A stretch of 64,000 bases of DNA from Streptomyces sp. NRRL F-5122 (GCF_001507435.1 NZ_LMWH01000026.1:135094-199093), one strand, 5' to 3'; shown: positions 50,098 through 59,273, counted from the first letter of the stretch. Program-made: numbers and translations. The notes: generated by a model from the letters alone, not told the origin.

Positions 50098-51858
50098 CTA
50101 GAGGTCGAGGACGATTTCAGTCGTGGGCTCGCTGCAGCAGACGAGGACGGTGCCGGGCTCGGGCAGTTCCAGGGGCGGGGTGGTGTAGGCGACATCGCCT
50201 TCGACGAGGTGCGTGACGCAGGTGTGGCAGACCCCCGTTCGGCAGGACCAGCGGGTGGGGACGTCGCAGGCCTCGGCGAGGTCGAGCAGGGAGGCATGGT
50301 CCGCCGACCACGGAGTGGTGATGCCGCTGCGGGCGAAGGTGACGAGCGGGCCCGTGCCCTCGGGACCGGCTGGCTGGTGCGGCCGGACCGCAGCCGTGGG
50401 TGTGACACCGGGGTTGATGGCGGGCAGGGCACTGAACTGCTCCACGTGGATCCGTTCGGAGCCCAGGCCGTGTTCGCGCAGGAAGCCGCCGAAGTCGTCC
50501 ATGAAGGGGGCCGGTCCGCAAAGGTAGGCGTCGGCGTCCCGGGGGATGCCCATGGCCGCCGGCGATGCTGCGGTCGGCCGGCCCTGGATGATGTGGGGCT
50601 CGTCGGCGTGCGGGCTTTCGCGGGTGTAGTAGATGAACTCATGGGCGTCCGGAAGCTGCGTAAGGAGTGCGTGTGCCTCGGACGCGAAGGCGTGGTGGGC
50701 CCGGTCATGCGCGATGTGGATCCACCACACCGGGCGGGGGTCACCCGTGGCGGCCAGTCGGTGGAGCATGGCCAGCACAGGGGTGGCGCCGATGCCCGCG
50801 GAGACGAGCACAACCGGGCGGGTGCCTGCCTCCAGTACGAAGGTCCCCCGAGGGCTTGCGATGTCGACGAGGTCACCGGGGTGGACTTTGGTGTGGAGAT
50901 AACCGCTGACCAGACCGTGGGGCTCGTGCTTCACGCTGATGCGGTAGGTGCGGGCGCCGGGTGCCGACGACAGGGAGTAACTGCGCACCGCGGGCGCGGG
51001 GTCACCGACCGGCAGGCGGATGGAGAGGTATTGGCCCGGGCGTGCCTCGGGCAGTTGCAAGCCGTCGGTGGTGTCGAGGTAGATCGACGAGACGGCAGAG
51101 GTCTCGGGGACGATGCGGCCGACCCGCATCGGCTTGAAGCCGGGCCATGCCGGTTCGCCTCTGTGCTGCTGGGCGGTGGCGCGTTCGTCCGGCCATCCGG
51201 GTTCCTGAGCGGGTTGCTCGGCGGCGGCCAGTTCACGGAAGGAGCCCTGCCAACCGGGGCTGAGCGCAGGGATGTTCAGCGCCTTGCGCAGCTTCACGGG
51301 GTCGCGGTCGGGGAGGTAGAGCAGCGCATCGGTGTCGGCGACGCTGAGTCTCTCGGGGCCCTTTCGGGTGAGGCTGATCTCGTCGCCGGCCTGGACACGG
51401 CCTTCGGCGATGACGCGCATATAAAAGCCGGGGCGATGGTGGGCGACCAGAAGTGCGGCCATCGTGGGTTCGCCCAGGCGCATACCGACGCGATAGCAGG
51501 TGACGCGGGGTTGGGAGACCTCGAATTCCGCTTCGCCGATTCGGTATCGGTCGCCGATGCACACTTCGTCGTCGGGCAGGCCGTCGACGGTGAAGTTCTC
51601 TCCGAAGATCCCGAAGGTCAGGTCGTCACGGCCGAGTTGTCTCCGCCAGTACTGATAGGACTGCACCTGATAGACGAGTACGGCCCGCATCTCGCCGCCG
51701 TGTCCGGCGAGGTCGCCCTGGCCGTCCCCGTCGACATTCAGTCGCCGTACCATCCGGGGCCCGTCCACGGGGGCCTTCCACGCGCCGGTGTGGACGGTCC
51801 TTCCCTGCCACGAGACGTCCTTGGGCATCCCTACACTGACGGACAGCAGCGTCGCCAT
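50098..51858 (-). CDS. MOSC-flavin reductase-ferredoxin fusion protein
   Basis: The 586-residue protein has three parts. A MOSC domain (about 1-215) carries the family cysteine in RVTCYRVGMRLGEP. An FAD/NAD(P)H ferredoxin-reductase-like module follows (about 240-480: GQYLSIRLP, RSYSLSSAPG, LVSAGIGATPVLAML, AYLCGPAPFMDDF). A C-terminal plant-type 2Fe-2S domain has WSCRTGVCHTC and a final cysteine in VLVCC. MOSC domains handle sulfur transfer to molybdenum cofactor or reduce N-hydroxylated compounds. The fusion would pass electrons from NAD(P)H through FAD and the cluster, possibly to the MOSC domain itself or to a partner such as the nearby molybdoenzyme. Confidence 0.9.
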   Translation of the reverse strand: MATLLSVSVGMPKDVSWQGRTVHTGAWKAPVDGPRMVRRLNVDGDGQGDLAGHGGEMRAVLVYQVQSYQYWRRQLGRDDLTFGIFGENFTVDGLPDDEVCIGDRYRIGEAEFEVSQPRVTCYRVGMRLGEPTMAALLVAHHRPGFYMRVIAEGRVQAGDEISLTRKGPERLSVADTDALLYLPDRDPVKLRKALNIPALSPGWQGSFRELAAAEQPAQEPGWPDERATAQQHRGEPAWPGFKPMRVGRIVPETSAVSSIYLDTTDGLQLPEARPGQYLSIRLPVGDPAPAVRSYSLSSAPGARTYRISVKHEPHGLVSGYLHTKVHPGDLVDIASPRGTFVLEAGTRPVVLVSAGIGATPVLAMLHRLAATGDPRPVWWIHIAHDRAHHAFASEAHALLTQLPDAHEFIYYTRESPHADEPHIIQGRPTAASPAAMGIPRDADAYLCGPAPFMDDFGGFLREHGLGSERIHVEQFSALPAINPGVTPTAAVRPHQPAGPEGTGPLVTFARSGITTPWSADHASLLDLAEACDVPTRWSCRTGVCHTCVTHLVEGDVAYTTPPLELPEPGTVLVCCSEPTTEIVLDL

Positions 51859-52332
51859 CGCGGACCTCCTGCGTGGGTGGCCGACCGGCGCGACCCCTCA
51901 TCGCGCGGGTCTGTGCACTCGGGCCGATAGTAGTTCTTCACCCGGTGGCGCCGCGATTCCGTGATACCGAATCCACCGGCACAATCGCTGACATTTTCCG
52001 ATGGACGCACGAAGACGCGCCCATTCGTTTTTCCTCGCCGGGCGATTCACAATCCGCATGCTTTCACGGTGGAGAGGGGGTGTACTGCCGCGCGACACCG
52101 TTGCCCTCTTGCCGCCGAATTCCACGGTGGACCTCATTACGCACAGCCGACTGCCGGGCGCTCGTCCAGGTTCGACGGTTCGGTTCGGCGCAGTGGGCGC
52201 TTTGCGCCTTCCGTCCACCACCGGCAGTCACGCACGGTCACGCTTCGAACGTCGGGAGGTGCGGTGACCCCTGTCCGAGGACGGCTTGCCAACCGGGTCG
52301 GCCGACAGAGCTCCGCCATCGATCCGCCACCA
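51859..52332. other. Intergenic region without recognisable gene
   Basis: The 474 bases between the MOSC fusion start and the CGNR stop include an A/T-richer patch at 51950-52075, likely the promoter of the MOSC gene. Open frames here show no protein features. Confidence 0.35.
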
Positions 52333-52848
52333 TCATCCGGCCGCGCCGTCACGGGTGCGCTGATAGTGACGCCTGGCCTTCATCCTGTTGCCGCAGACGG
52401 CCATGGAACACCACCGGGCATTGTTGGTCTTGCTGCGGTCGAGGAGGAACCGGCGGCACTCCGGGTTGTCACACGGCCGCAGCCTGCCGGGCATCGCCTC
52501 CTGCAGCGCGCTCCAGGCAAGCACGGCCTCCACCGCCATCCGGTGCTCCTTGGGCGCGTCAAGCTCCCACGCAACGCCCGCCGGGGAAAGACGCGGCCGG
52601 GAGACGACATCCTCGAGGAACGGCGCCAGTGACTCGGCCGGCCGGCTGCCGCGCACCACACCCTGAAGGACGTCGCGCGCATCGAGGAGGCGCCGACGCT
52701 CCGCTGCTCCCCCGCGGCCGCCATGCGCCATCTGCCAGGACTTCGCCGCTTCCGGGTCGGCCAGCTGATCCTCGACCACCCCGTTGACCACCGGCGTGGT
52801 GTTGAGGAGCTCGAGCAGTGCGTCCTGCTGTTCCCGATCGACCACCAC
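52333..52848 (-). CDS. CGNR zinc-finger (ABATE) regulator 1
   Basis: The 171-residue protein has an N-terminal helical ABATE domain (LLELLNTTPVVNGVVEDQLADP) and a C-terminal CGNR zinc finger (CDNPECRRFLLDRSKTNNARWCSMAVCGNRMKARRHYQR, with CxxxxC and CxxxC pairs). CGNR proteins are presumed DNA-binding regulators of stress and metabolic genes. The GTG start follows TAGGAGG. It is divergent from the double-DUF427 gene, and four inverted repeats fill the space between them, the first reaching to 11 bases before this start. It probably represses itself and the divergent gene. Confidence 0.9.
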   Translation of the reverse strand: MVVDREQQDALLELLNTTPVVNGVVEDQLADPEAAKSWQMAHGGRGGAAERRRLLDARDVLQGVVRGSRPAESLAPFLEDVVSRPRLSPAGVAWELDAPKEHRMAVEAVLAWSALQEAMPGRLRPCDNPECRRFLLDRSKTNNARWCSMAVCGNRMKARRHYQRTRDGAAG

Positions 52849-53242
52849 GGCCGCCTCCTAACCGGAAAGATTGCTTTAACAGGTTACATGAACACACCCT
52901 CCCTAACCAAACAAGGAGCACCTATCGGTTAGCCCCGATGCCCGTCGGACCCCGCGCCGCGACGGGGTGTCGAAGGTGACACCGGCCGGTCGCGGCACCG
53001 ACCAGTCATAACCCACATAGCTCACTTGACAGGTTAGTTACGGCATGGTCGACTGGCTCTATAACCACCAAAGAGGCCCTAGAGGGGTTAAGCCATGAAC
53101 TCGGCAGTCGTCCGGACCGGCTTCCGAAGGCCCGAAAGCAGCGGCTCCCACTGTCCTCGCACCCCGGCCCGTCAACCGCACCGACAGGTCGACCCCCGGA
53201 GCGCACGCCGTAGGCCGCGCTCCCGCCCGAAAGGAACACACC
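52849..53242. other. Divergent promoter region with repeat array
   Basis: The 394-base region carries four TAACC/GGTTA inverted repeats (52859-53090) and a TTGACA box at 53026-53031 that overlaps the third. An AAAGGA ribosome site precedes the DUF427 gene. It holds no gene. Confidence 0.6.
52859..53090. repeat. Four TAACC-N18/19-GGTTA inverted repeats, candidate operator array
   Basis: TAACC and GGTTA alternate strictly: 52859/52882, 52904/52927, 53009/53032 and 53062/53086 (first bases). The spacer is 18 bases in the first three pairs and 19 in the fourth. Most neighbours are 22-24 bases apart, about two DNA turns. The array lies between the CGNR regulator and its divergent neighbour. Confidence 0.7.
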
Positions 53243-54103
53243 ATGGGACTGTCCTGGCAGCAAGGCCCCTTGTCCGCAGGAGCGATCGGACACTTCCTCA
53301 CCCCCGAACCCCTGCCGGAACGCCTGCCGTTCGCCGAGCGACTGCGCCGCCGCATGCGAGTGAGGTTCAACGGCACCTGGATCGCCGACAGTGAGAACGT
53401 CGTCCTGCTGCACGAACCCGGTCGCTACCCGGTGGCCTACTTCCCGCGCGCAGACGTGGACGACAAGGCACTGGTCGAGACCGACAGGGTCACCCTCCAC
53501 AGGGACCTCGGCGACACCGCCTGGTTCGCGGTACGCGCCGGCGAGCGCACGGTCGAACGCGCCGCCTGGGAGTTCACCGCGCCGCCCGAGTACGCAGCGG
53601 AGTTCCAGGACCGCGTCGCCTTCGCGTGGCGCGCGATGGACGCCTTCTACGAAGAGGACGAGCGCATTCTGAGCCACGCGGCGGACCCCTACCACCGCAT
53701 CGACATCCGCGGCACCTCGCGCACTCTGGAGGTCCGCTTCGGCGACACCGTAGTGGCCCGCTCCGAACATCCGGTCGTCCTCTACGAGTCGGGATTCGCC
53801 CCGCGCTGGTACGTCCCGCGCGCCGACATCGACGAGAGCCTGCTGCGCCCCGTCGAAGGCCGGACCTTCTGCCCCTACAAGGGACTGTGCGACTACTACG
53901 ACATCGGCGACGCGCGCCGTGCCGCCTGGTCGTACCCCGACGCCTACCAGCAGGTCGGCCGGATCGGCGACATGGTGTCGTTCGAGCCCGACCAGGTCGA
54001 GGTCCGGCTCGACGGCAAGCGCCTGGCACCCGAGCCCGGGCAGAAGGTCGTCCCGCACGGCATCGACCGCGGCCTCGACATCGACGAGGCGGGCTCCCGC
54101 TGA
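53243..54103 (+). CDS. Double DUF427-domain protein
   Basis: The 286-residue protein has two DUF427 units. The first is about 38-130 (MRVRFNGTWIADSENVVLLHEPGRYPVAYFPRADVD) and the second about 155-260 (LEVRFGDTVVARSEHPVVLYESGFAPRWYVPRADID; TFCPYKGLCDYYDI, AAWSYPDAY). The second has the family's CPYKG motif; the first lacks it. DUF427 proteins are small beta-rich proteins of unknown biochemical role, common in actinobacteria and often under stress regulators. The ATG follows AAAGGA. The divergent CGNR protein is its probable regulator. Confidence 0.9.
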   Translation: MGLSWQQGPLSAGAIGHFLTPEPLPERLPFAERLRRRMRVRFNGTWIADSENVVLLHEPGRYPVAYFPRADVDDKALVETDRVTLHRDLGDTAWFAVRAGERTVERAAWEFTAPPEYAAEFQDRVAFAWRAMDAFYEEDERILSHAADPYHRIDIRGTSRTLEVRFGDTVVARSEHPVVLYESGFAPRWYVPRADIDESLLRPVEGRTFCPYKGLCDYYDIGDARRAAWSYPDAYQQVGRIGDMVSFEPDQVEVRLDGKRLAPEPGQKVVPHGIDRGLDIDEAGSR

Positions 54104-54285
54104 CCGCCGGGATGCCGGCCACACCACGCACCACCGGCCGGAGGGACCGCACGTCCACCCGTGCCGGCGGCCTGCCGTTATTCGCGAACCCACGCCATGA
54201 GCACGGAAATTCGCATGTCGGAACCGTGCGGCACGAGGCTTGTTCGTCCTAGCCTCGGCACCGATCGATCACAAGGAGAGTAGTG

Positions 54286-55003
54286 ATGTCAGCATCCCTG
54301 CAGGGCCGGACAGTTCTCGTGGTGGGCCGCGGCAGCGGAATCGCCCGCGCGGTCAGCGACGTGGCCCTGGAAGAGGGGGCCCGTGTCATCGCGGCAGGCC
54401 GCGACAAGGCCGCACTGCAGGAGAGTTACGACGGGACCGAGGTGACCGTCGCCACCGTCGACGTGACCGACGAGGCCTCGATCGCGGCGCTGGCGACAGA
54501 GGTCGGGCCCGTCGACCACGTGGTCACGGCCGCCTCCGCCCGGGCTCGGGGGCACCGTCGGCGAACTGACGCCCGAGGCCATCCTCCGGTCGTTCCACAC
54601 CAAGGTCGTCGGCCCGATCATGCTCACCAAGCACTTCGCACCCACCATGCGGGCGGGCGGCTCCTTCGTCCTGCTCTCCGGCGTGGCCGCCCTGGAGCCG
54701 GACCCAGGATTCCTCGCGGTCGCGGCGACGAACGGCGCGGTCAACACCGTGGTGCGTTCCCTGGCCGTCGAGTTGGCCCCGATCCGGGTCAACGCCGTCT
54801 CGCCCGGCACGATCGACACCGGCGCGTGGGACGCGCTCGGCGAACAGAAGAAGGCCGAATTGTTCGCGCGTCTGTCCGCCGCCAACCCCGCGGGGCGGAT
54901 CGGCACCCCGCAGGATGTGGCCCACGCGGTCCTCTTCGCGATGACGAACACCTTCATGACCGGCGTGTCCCTGTCCGTGGACGGTGGGCAGCCTCTCGTC
55001 TGA
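54286..55003 (+). pseudogene. SDR-family oxidoreductase with a frameshift
   Basis: The first part (MSASLQGRTVLVVGRGSGIARAV to VDHVVTAASARARG) is in one frame and the second (TVGELTPEAILRSFHTKVVGP to FMTGVSLSVDGGQPLV) in the next. The break lies at a GGGGG run (54548-54552); removing one G restores a 239-residue classical SDR. The glycine-rich motif is GRGSGIA. The catalytic Tyr region reads LAVAATNGAVNTVV, in which the usual YxxxK is replaced by TNGAV. A family of SDRs with this change exists, but here activity is doubtful. Either a recent mutation or a sequencing error at the homopolymer explains the break. AAGGAGAG precedes the start. Confidence 0.82.
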
Positions 55004-55364
55004 TCCCGCCGCATCCCCCCCACGACCGGGACCGACCACCCCGGCCGTCCGGTGATGCGCGGCCCCGGAACACGACACACCGGGCGGCGGCGAGTTCCTG
55101 CCCGACGGCTCCGACCGGACGCGATCCTTGTCCCCGCCCCCGGCAGTGCCCGATCCGCCGCTCCGCCCAACCGGAGGTCCGGAGGCCTCGGCGACCGCCT
55201 GCTGACAGACGGTCGCCACGGACGAACTCTCTTCTGACGCCCGGTGCCCGGCGGACCGGATCGGCATCGCGACGCAACGCCGGGCATCCGCAGGCCCGTA
55301 CGCAACCGGCGCGACCATCACACGTCCCCGTGGCCACCGCGGTGGCCACGGGGCGAAGGCGGCG
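55004..55364. other. Intergenic region between SDR and methyltransferase genes
   Basis: The 361-base gap between convergent genes holds a 28-bp palindrome at its right end and no recognisable gene. Long open frames through it are low-complexity extensions of neighbouring frames. Confidence 0.4.
55326..55353. terminator. 28-bp palindrome after the methyltransferase gene
   Basis: A fully self-complementary 28-base sequence (arm CCCCGTGGCCACCG) lies 11 bases beyond the methyltransferase stop and between convergent genes. It is the likely terminator for that gene. Confidence 0.75.
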
Positions 55365-56153
55365 TCAGCGGAGGCCCGCGACTCCGGCGTAGATACCGCT
55401 GCCCTCGGAGGAGGGCGCCGGCGGGGTCCTGAACCACTCCGTGGCGGTCACCAGGCCCGGGTCGACCAGATCCAGTCCGTCGAAGAAGCGGGCCACTTCG
55501 GAGCGGGTGCGGAAGCCGAGGCGAATCCCGCCCTTCGCGTACTCGGCGGTGACCTGCTCCGCCAGTTCCGGATAGAGGTCGGACGCGGCGTGCGACAGCA
55601 CCAGGTAGCTGCCCGACGGCAGAGCGGCGAGCAACTCGCCGACGATGCCGTGGGCGTCCTGATCGTCGGGGATGAAGTGCATGAGGGCGATCAGGGACAT
55701 CGCGATGGGACGATCGAAGTCGAGCACCTGCCGGGCGTGCTCGAGGATCTCCGCGGGGCGGCGGACATCGGCCTCGATGTAGTCGGTGAGTCCCTCAGGA
55801 CGGCTGACCAGCAGCGCTTCCGCGTGCCGCAGCACGATCGGGTCGTTGTCCGTGTAGACGATCTTCGCCGACGGCACGATCTCCTGCACGATCTGATGCA
55901 GGTTCGGCTCGGTGGGAATGCCCGTGCCGATGTCGAGGAACTGGTCGATGCCCTGTCCGGCCAGCCAGGCAGCCGCCCTGCGCATGAACTCGCGGTTCTG
56001 TCGAGCGGCGTCGTGCGCCTCGGCCGGCAGCATCTTGCCGACCGCCTCGTCGACGGGATAGTTGTCCTTGCCGCCCAGCAACCAGTCGTACACCCGTGCA
56101 GGATGCGCCACACTGGTGTCGATCTTCCGAGGGTTGGGGGTGCCCGTCGTCAT
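55365..56153 (-). CDS. DUF574-type SAM-dependent methyltransferase
   Basis: The 262-residue protein has the S-adenosylmethionine-binding motif FLDIGTGIPT, the usual lead (ARVYDWLLGGKDNYPVDEAVG), the acidic loop VYTDNDPIVLRHAEALL and EADVRRPAEIL of the DUF574 family, which is greatly expanded in Streptomyces. The methyl acceptor is not known for this family, although some members are tied to secondary metabolism or to regulators with ATPase domains. The start lies 359 bases from the divergent AraC gene. Confidence 0.92.
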   Translation of the reverse strand: MTTGTPNPRKIDTSVAHPARVYDWLLGGKDNYPVDEAVGKMLPAEAHDAARQNREFMRRAAAWLAGQGIDQFLDIGTGIPTEPNLHQIVQEIVPSAKIVYTDNDPIVLRHAEALLVSRPEGLTDYIEADVRRPAEILEHARQVLDFDRPIAMSLIALMHFIPDDQDAHGIVGELLAALPSGSYLVLSHAASDLYPELAEQVTAEYAKGGIRLGFRTRSEVARFFDGLDLVDPGLVTATEWFRTPPAPSSEGSGIYAGVAGLR

Positions 56154-56512
56154 GACATGCTCCGTCGCGCGAGTAGATCAGAAAGTATTTTCGATCAGCT
56201 CAGTCTTGCACACCAAATCAGCGGCCTGAGCACCCAGTTGGCATGATGGTTCCTTGGGCCGGCCAGATCCCCGGCAGCCCTCTGCACCCCGTCGCACATG
56301 CCCACCCGAATCGAGCGACACCCTCCCCAATGCCGCGGGCAGGTCTGTCGACGTTCTTGTCAACACCTTCCACGAACCGGATGCAGGGCCCCGAGGCTCG
56401 GGTTACCGGCCCGGTCGCGAGTGCGGCGACCACCATCACCACCGCTGAATTCGTCGAACAAAAGTATGCTGGCACATGAGGAAGAGGCAGAGGCACATCC
56501 CACGGAAAGCCA
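56154..56512. other. Divergent intergenic region (methyltransferase / AraC)
   Basis: The 359-base stretch holds promoters for both sides, including an A/T-rich patch at 56178-56222. Small open frames on the plus strand (56243-56516) lack protein features. No gene is called. Confidence 0.35.
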
Positions 56513-57985
56513 GTGACCCGAGTCGCATCCACGCCTGAGCGTGGTTCTCCTCCACGCAGGCGCCCAGTCACCCACCTTCGGAGCGTAGGTGGAACGCTGC
56601 TCGACGCCGTCGTCGCGAACTCGGAACACGCCCGGGTCGAGGTGCTGCGACGCGGCTCCTCCGGGCACATCACCTGGCGGCTTCAGCAGCCGTCCTCCAC
56701 TGTCTTCTGGTGCCCCTCCGGCGTTCACGAGGCGCTCCTCCAGGTCGACGGAGTACGTCTCGGCGGCGTCCCCGGGACGACGAACGAGCTCCGCTACTTT
56801 CCCGCGGGCGCACATATCGAGGGTGAGTTCTCCGTCGACCCGATCGTGGACTACATCCTCGCGTTCGTCGATCCGCAGGTCGTCGCCGGCTACGGAGTGC
56901 ACATCCCCGACCACCCGCTGGCCGGGCCGGCCCTCCGCCCTCTTCAGCAGGCCTTGCACGATCTGGCCCGTGACGCCCGGCAGCCCGATGCCGCGACCGC
57001 ACTGCTCGTCGAGGGCTGGGCGCTGCCGTCCATCGCCCACCTGGCCAGGATCGGCACGGACGACGATCGTGCCGCGGCCCGAGCCGAACCGGGGCTGCCC
57101 TTCGACGCACTCGCCCGGGTCGAGCAGTACGTGCATGATCGTCTTTCGGAATCGATCACCGTGGACCAGCTCGCCCAGGTGGCCGGTTTCAGCCGACGGC
57201 ACTTCCTGCGCGGGTTCCAGCAGCGTACGGGCCGGACCCCGATGCGCCACGTGCTCTGCCTCCGACTCGAGGAAGCGAAGCTTCGGCTCAGCGGGGGTGA
57301 CGAGCAGGTGACCGCCATCGCCCTCGCCTGCGGTTTCAGCCATGCCCAGCATCTGGCCACGGTCTTCCGCCGGACCATGGGCGCGACTCCGTCCCAGTTC
57401 CGAGCTCGCTCACAGACGCCGCCGGCCGTGACGACCGGCGCGCGACGGTGCGATTGGGCCCGCTCATGCACCTCGCGGCACTCTGCTGGACGCCGCCGAG
57501 CGTCTGTGCGCGCGATCGTAGGAGGTGACACTGAACTCATCCGTTCCCGACAGGGGCGGTCGGGTCGGCCACGAGTTCGGACCCGAAGGGTTTCGGCACT
57601 GCCATCTGTCCCGATCGGTCCACCGCCCCGAGTCGCACCTCGCCGCAGTGGCCGAGTGACCAGGCCCAGGAGCACCGATGCGCAGCACGGAAAGCTTCGA
57701 CTACATCATCGTCGGTGGCGGCAGCGCGGGATGCGTCCTGGCCGACCGGCTCAGCCACGGCGGCTCCGCCCGCGTGCTCCTGCTCGAGGCGGGCGGCTCG
57801 GACAGCGACGAGGCCATACGCATACCCGCCGCCCTCGGGATGCTGTTCAAGTCGGAGGTGGACTGGAACTACCGCACCGTCGCTCAGTCGGAGGCGGGGC
57901 GCACGTTCTACTGGCCGCGCGGGAAGACGTTGGGTGGATCGTCCTCCACCAACGTCATGATCTACATTCGCGGCAACAGGTATGA
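56513..57985 (+). CDS. AraC-family regulator with an unusually long, probably abnormal tail
   Basis: The first 305 residues make a normal cupin-type AraC regulator: an N-terminal sensor (VFWCPSGVHEALLQVDGVRLGG) and the double helix-turn-helix (ITVDQLAQVAGFSRRHFLRGFQQRTGRTP; VTAIALACGFSHAQHLATVFRRTMGATPSQFRARS), where such proteins end. The frame then stays open for about 185 more residues of Arg/Ser/Gly-rich sequence, 308 bases into the GMC oxidoreductase gene. A TGA in the +1 frame lies at about 57430, so the natural stop was perhaps lost by a small indel. It may regulate the GMC gene. The GTG start has a weak ribosome site (GGAAAG). Confidence 0.8.
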   Translation: MTRVASTPERGSPPRRRPVTHLRSVGGTLLDAVVANSEHARVEVLRRGSSGHITWRLQQPSSTVFWCPSGVHEALLQVDGVRLGGVPGTTNELRYFPAGAHIEGEFSVDPIVDYILAFVDPQVVAGYGVHIPDHPLAGPALRPLQQALHDLARDARQPDAATALLVEGWALPSIAHLARIGTDDDRAAARAEPGLPFDALARVEQYVHDRLSESITVDQLAQVAGFSRRHFLRGFQQRTGRTPMRHVLCLRLEEAKLRLSGGDEQVTAIALACGFSHAQHLATVFRRTMGATPSQFRARSQTPPAVTTGARRCDWARSCTSRHSAGRRRASVRAIVGGDTELIRSRQGRSGRPRVRTRRVSALPSVPIGPPPRVAPRRSGRVTRPRSTDAQHGKLRLHHRRWRQRGMRPGRPAQPRRLRPRAPARGGRLGQRRGHTHTRRPRDAVQVGGGLELPHRRSVGGGAHVLLAAREDVGWIVLHQRHDLHSRQQV

Positions 57986-59273
57986 CTACGACGCCTGGCG
58001 CGACCACTTCCACGCGGTCGGCTGGGGGTACGACGACGTGCTCCCCTACTTCGTGAAATCCGAAGCGCATCGCCGGCTGGGCCCGCCCTACCACGGCAAG
58101 GACGGCCCTCTGTATGTCGAGGACCGCGCCTACACGCACGAGCTCTCCCATGCCTGGCTGGCCTCCGCCCAGCAGTGGGGACTGGAGTACAACGACGACT
58201 TCGCCGGGCGGTCGCCCCTCGGCGCCGGCCCCTACCAGGTGACATGCCACGACGGACGCCGCTGGTCCGCCGCCGACGCATATCTGCGCCCCGCCCTCAG
58301 CCGTCCGAACCTCGCCACACGGACCCGTGCCCTCGTCACGCGGATCCTTCTGGCGGGCTCCAGAGCGACAGGGGTGTCCTACGTCGTGAACGGCGAGGAG
58401 GTGACTGCGTACGCGGACGCCGAGGTCCTGCTCTGCGGGGGCGCCGTCAACTCCCCTCAACTCCTGCTTCTGTCGGGCATCGGTCCGCCCGACGAGCTGC
58501 GCGAGGTGGGCGTGGAGCCGCGGGTGCCACTGGCCGGAGTCGGACGGAACCTCCACGATCAGCTCCTCGTACCCCTCGTGTGGGAGACCCGGGAAGCCGG
58601 CGACGTCGTCCTGGACCTGCTCACCCCCGCCAATCTGGCCCAGTGGCGGACCTCGGGCGACGGGCCCTTCGCCTCCAACTACGGCGAGGTCGGGGCCTTC
58701 CTCACCGTCGCCGGCAGCGGGCCCGGGCCCGACATCCAGCTCACCGGCGGTCCAACGGCCCTTATCCTCAGCGGAGAAGAAGTCCCTCGGCGTTCGGTGT
58801 TCACCATGAACGCCACCGTCCTCAACCCCTTCGCGCGCGGGTCGATCCGTCTGGCATCGGCCGATCCTCGGGAACACCCCCTGATCGATCCCCGGTATTT
58901 CGACGATCCCGCCGATCTGCGGCTCATGGTGAAAGGCCTCCGGTCGGCCGTGGGCATCGCCCGGTGCCCGCCCTTCGCCGACCACCTCAAAAGGCCCTAC
59001 CTTCCGGACAGCGCGGACTTGGACCAACTCGACCAGGCGGACTGGGAACACCACGTTCGCCGGTGGAGCGCCACGTGCTACCACCCCGTGGGCACCTGCC
59101 CGATGGGGGAGGGTGAGGAGTCCGTCGTGAACCCTGCGCTCCAGGTCCACGGCGTGGACTGCCTGCGAGTCGTGGACGCGTCGGTCATGCCGACGGTGAC
59201 CAGCGGCAACACCAACGCGCCCACCATGATGATCGCGGAACGGGCCGCGGATCACATCCGGTCGGAAGCATGA
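57678..59273 (+). CDS. GMC-family FAD oxidoreductase (choline dehydrogenase-like)
   Basis: The 531-residue protein has the N-terminal FAD motif YIIVGGGSAGCVLADRLS, the GMC signature 1 (GKTLGGSSSTNVMIYIRG), signature 2 (GAVNSPQLLLLSGIGP), and the catalytic His-Asn region (YHPVGTCPMG ... MPTVTSGNTNAPTMMIAERAA). These enzymes oxidise alcohols and aldehydes, choline among them, and pass electrons to oxygen or a carrier. No betaine aldehyde dehydrogenase is adjacent. The ATG at 57678 is within the abnormal AraC tail but has the family's usual N-terminus. Confidence 0.93.
   Translation: MRSTESFDYIIVGGGSAGCVLADRLSHGGSARVLLLEAGGSDSDEAIRIPAALGMLFKSEVDWNYRTVAQSEAGRTFYWPRGKTLGGSSSTNVMIYIRGNRYDYDAWRDHFHAVGWGYDDVLPYFVKSEAHRRLGPPYHGKDGPLYVEDRAYTHELSHAWLASAQQWGLEYNDDFAGRSPLGAGPYQVTCHDGRRWSAADAYLRPALSRPNLATRTRALVTRILLAGSRATGVSYVVNGEEVTAYADAEVLLCGGAVNSPQLLLLSGIGPPDELREVGVEPRVPLAGVGRNLHDQLLVPLVWETREAGDVVLDLLTPANLAQWRTSGDGPFASNYGEVGAFLTVAGSGPGPDIQLTGGPTALILSGEEVPRRSVFTMNATVLNPFARGSIRLASADPREHPLIDPRYFDDPADLRLMVKGLRSAVGIARCPPFADHLKRPYLPDSADLDQLDQADWEHHVRRWSATCYHPVGTCPMGEGEESVVNPALQVHGVDCLRVVDASVMPTVTSGNTNAPTMMIAERAADHIRSEA

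Noticed and set aside
52280..53100. GGTTA repeats as remnants of a CRISPR or integron array
   Set aside because: The pentamers alternate in orientation and the sequences between them share nothing beyond spacing; an operator array fits better.
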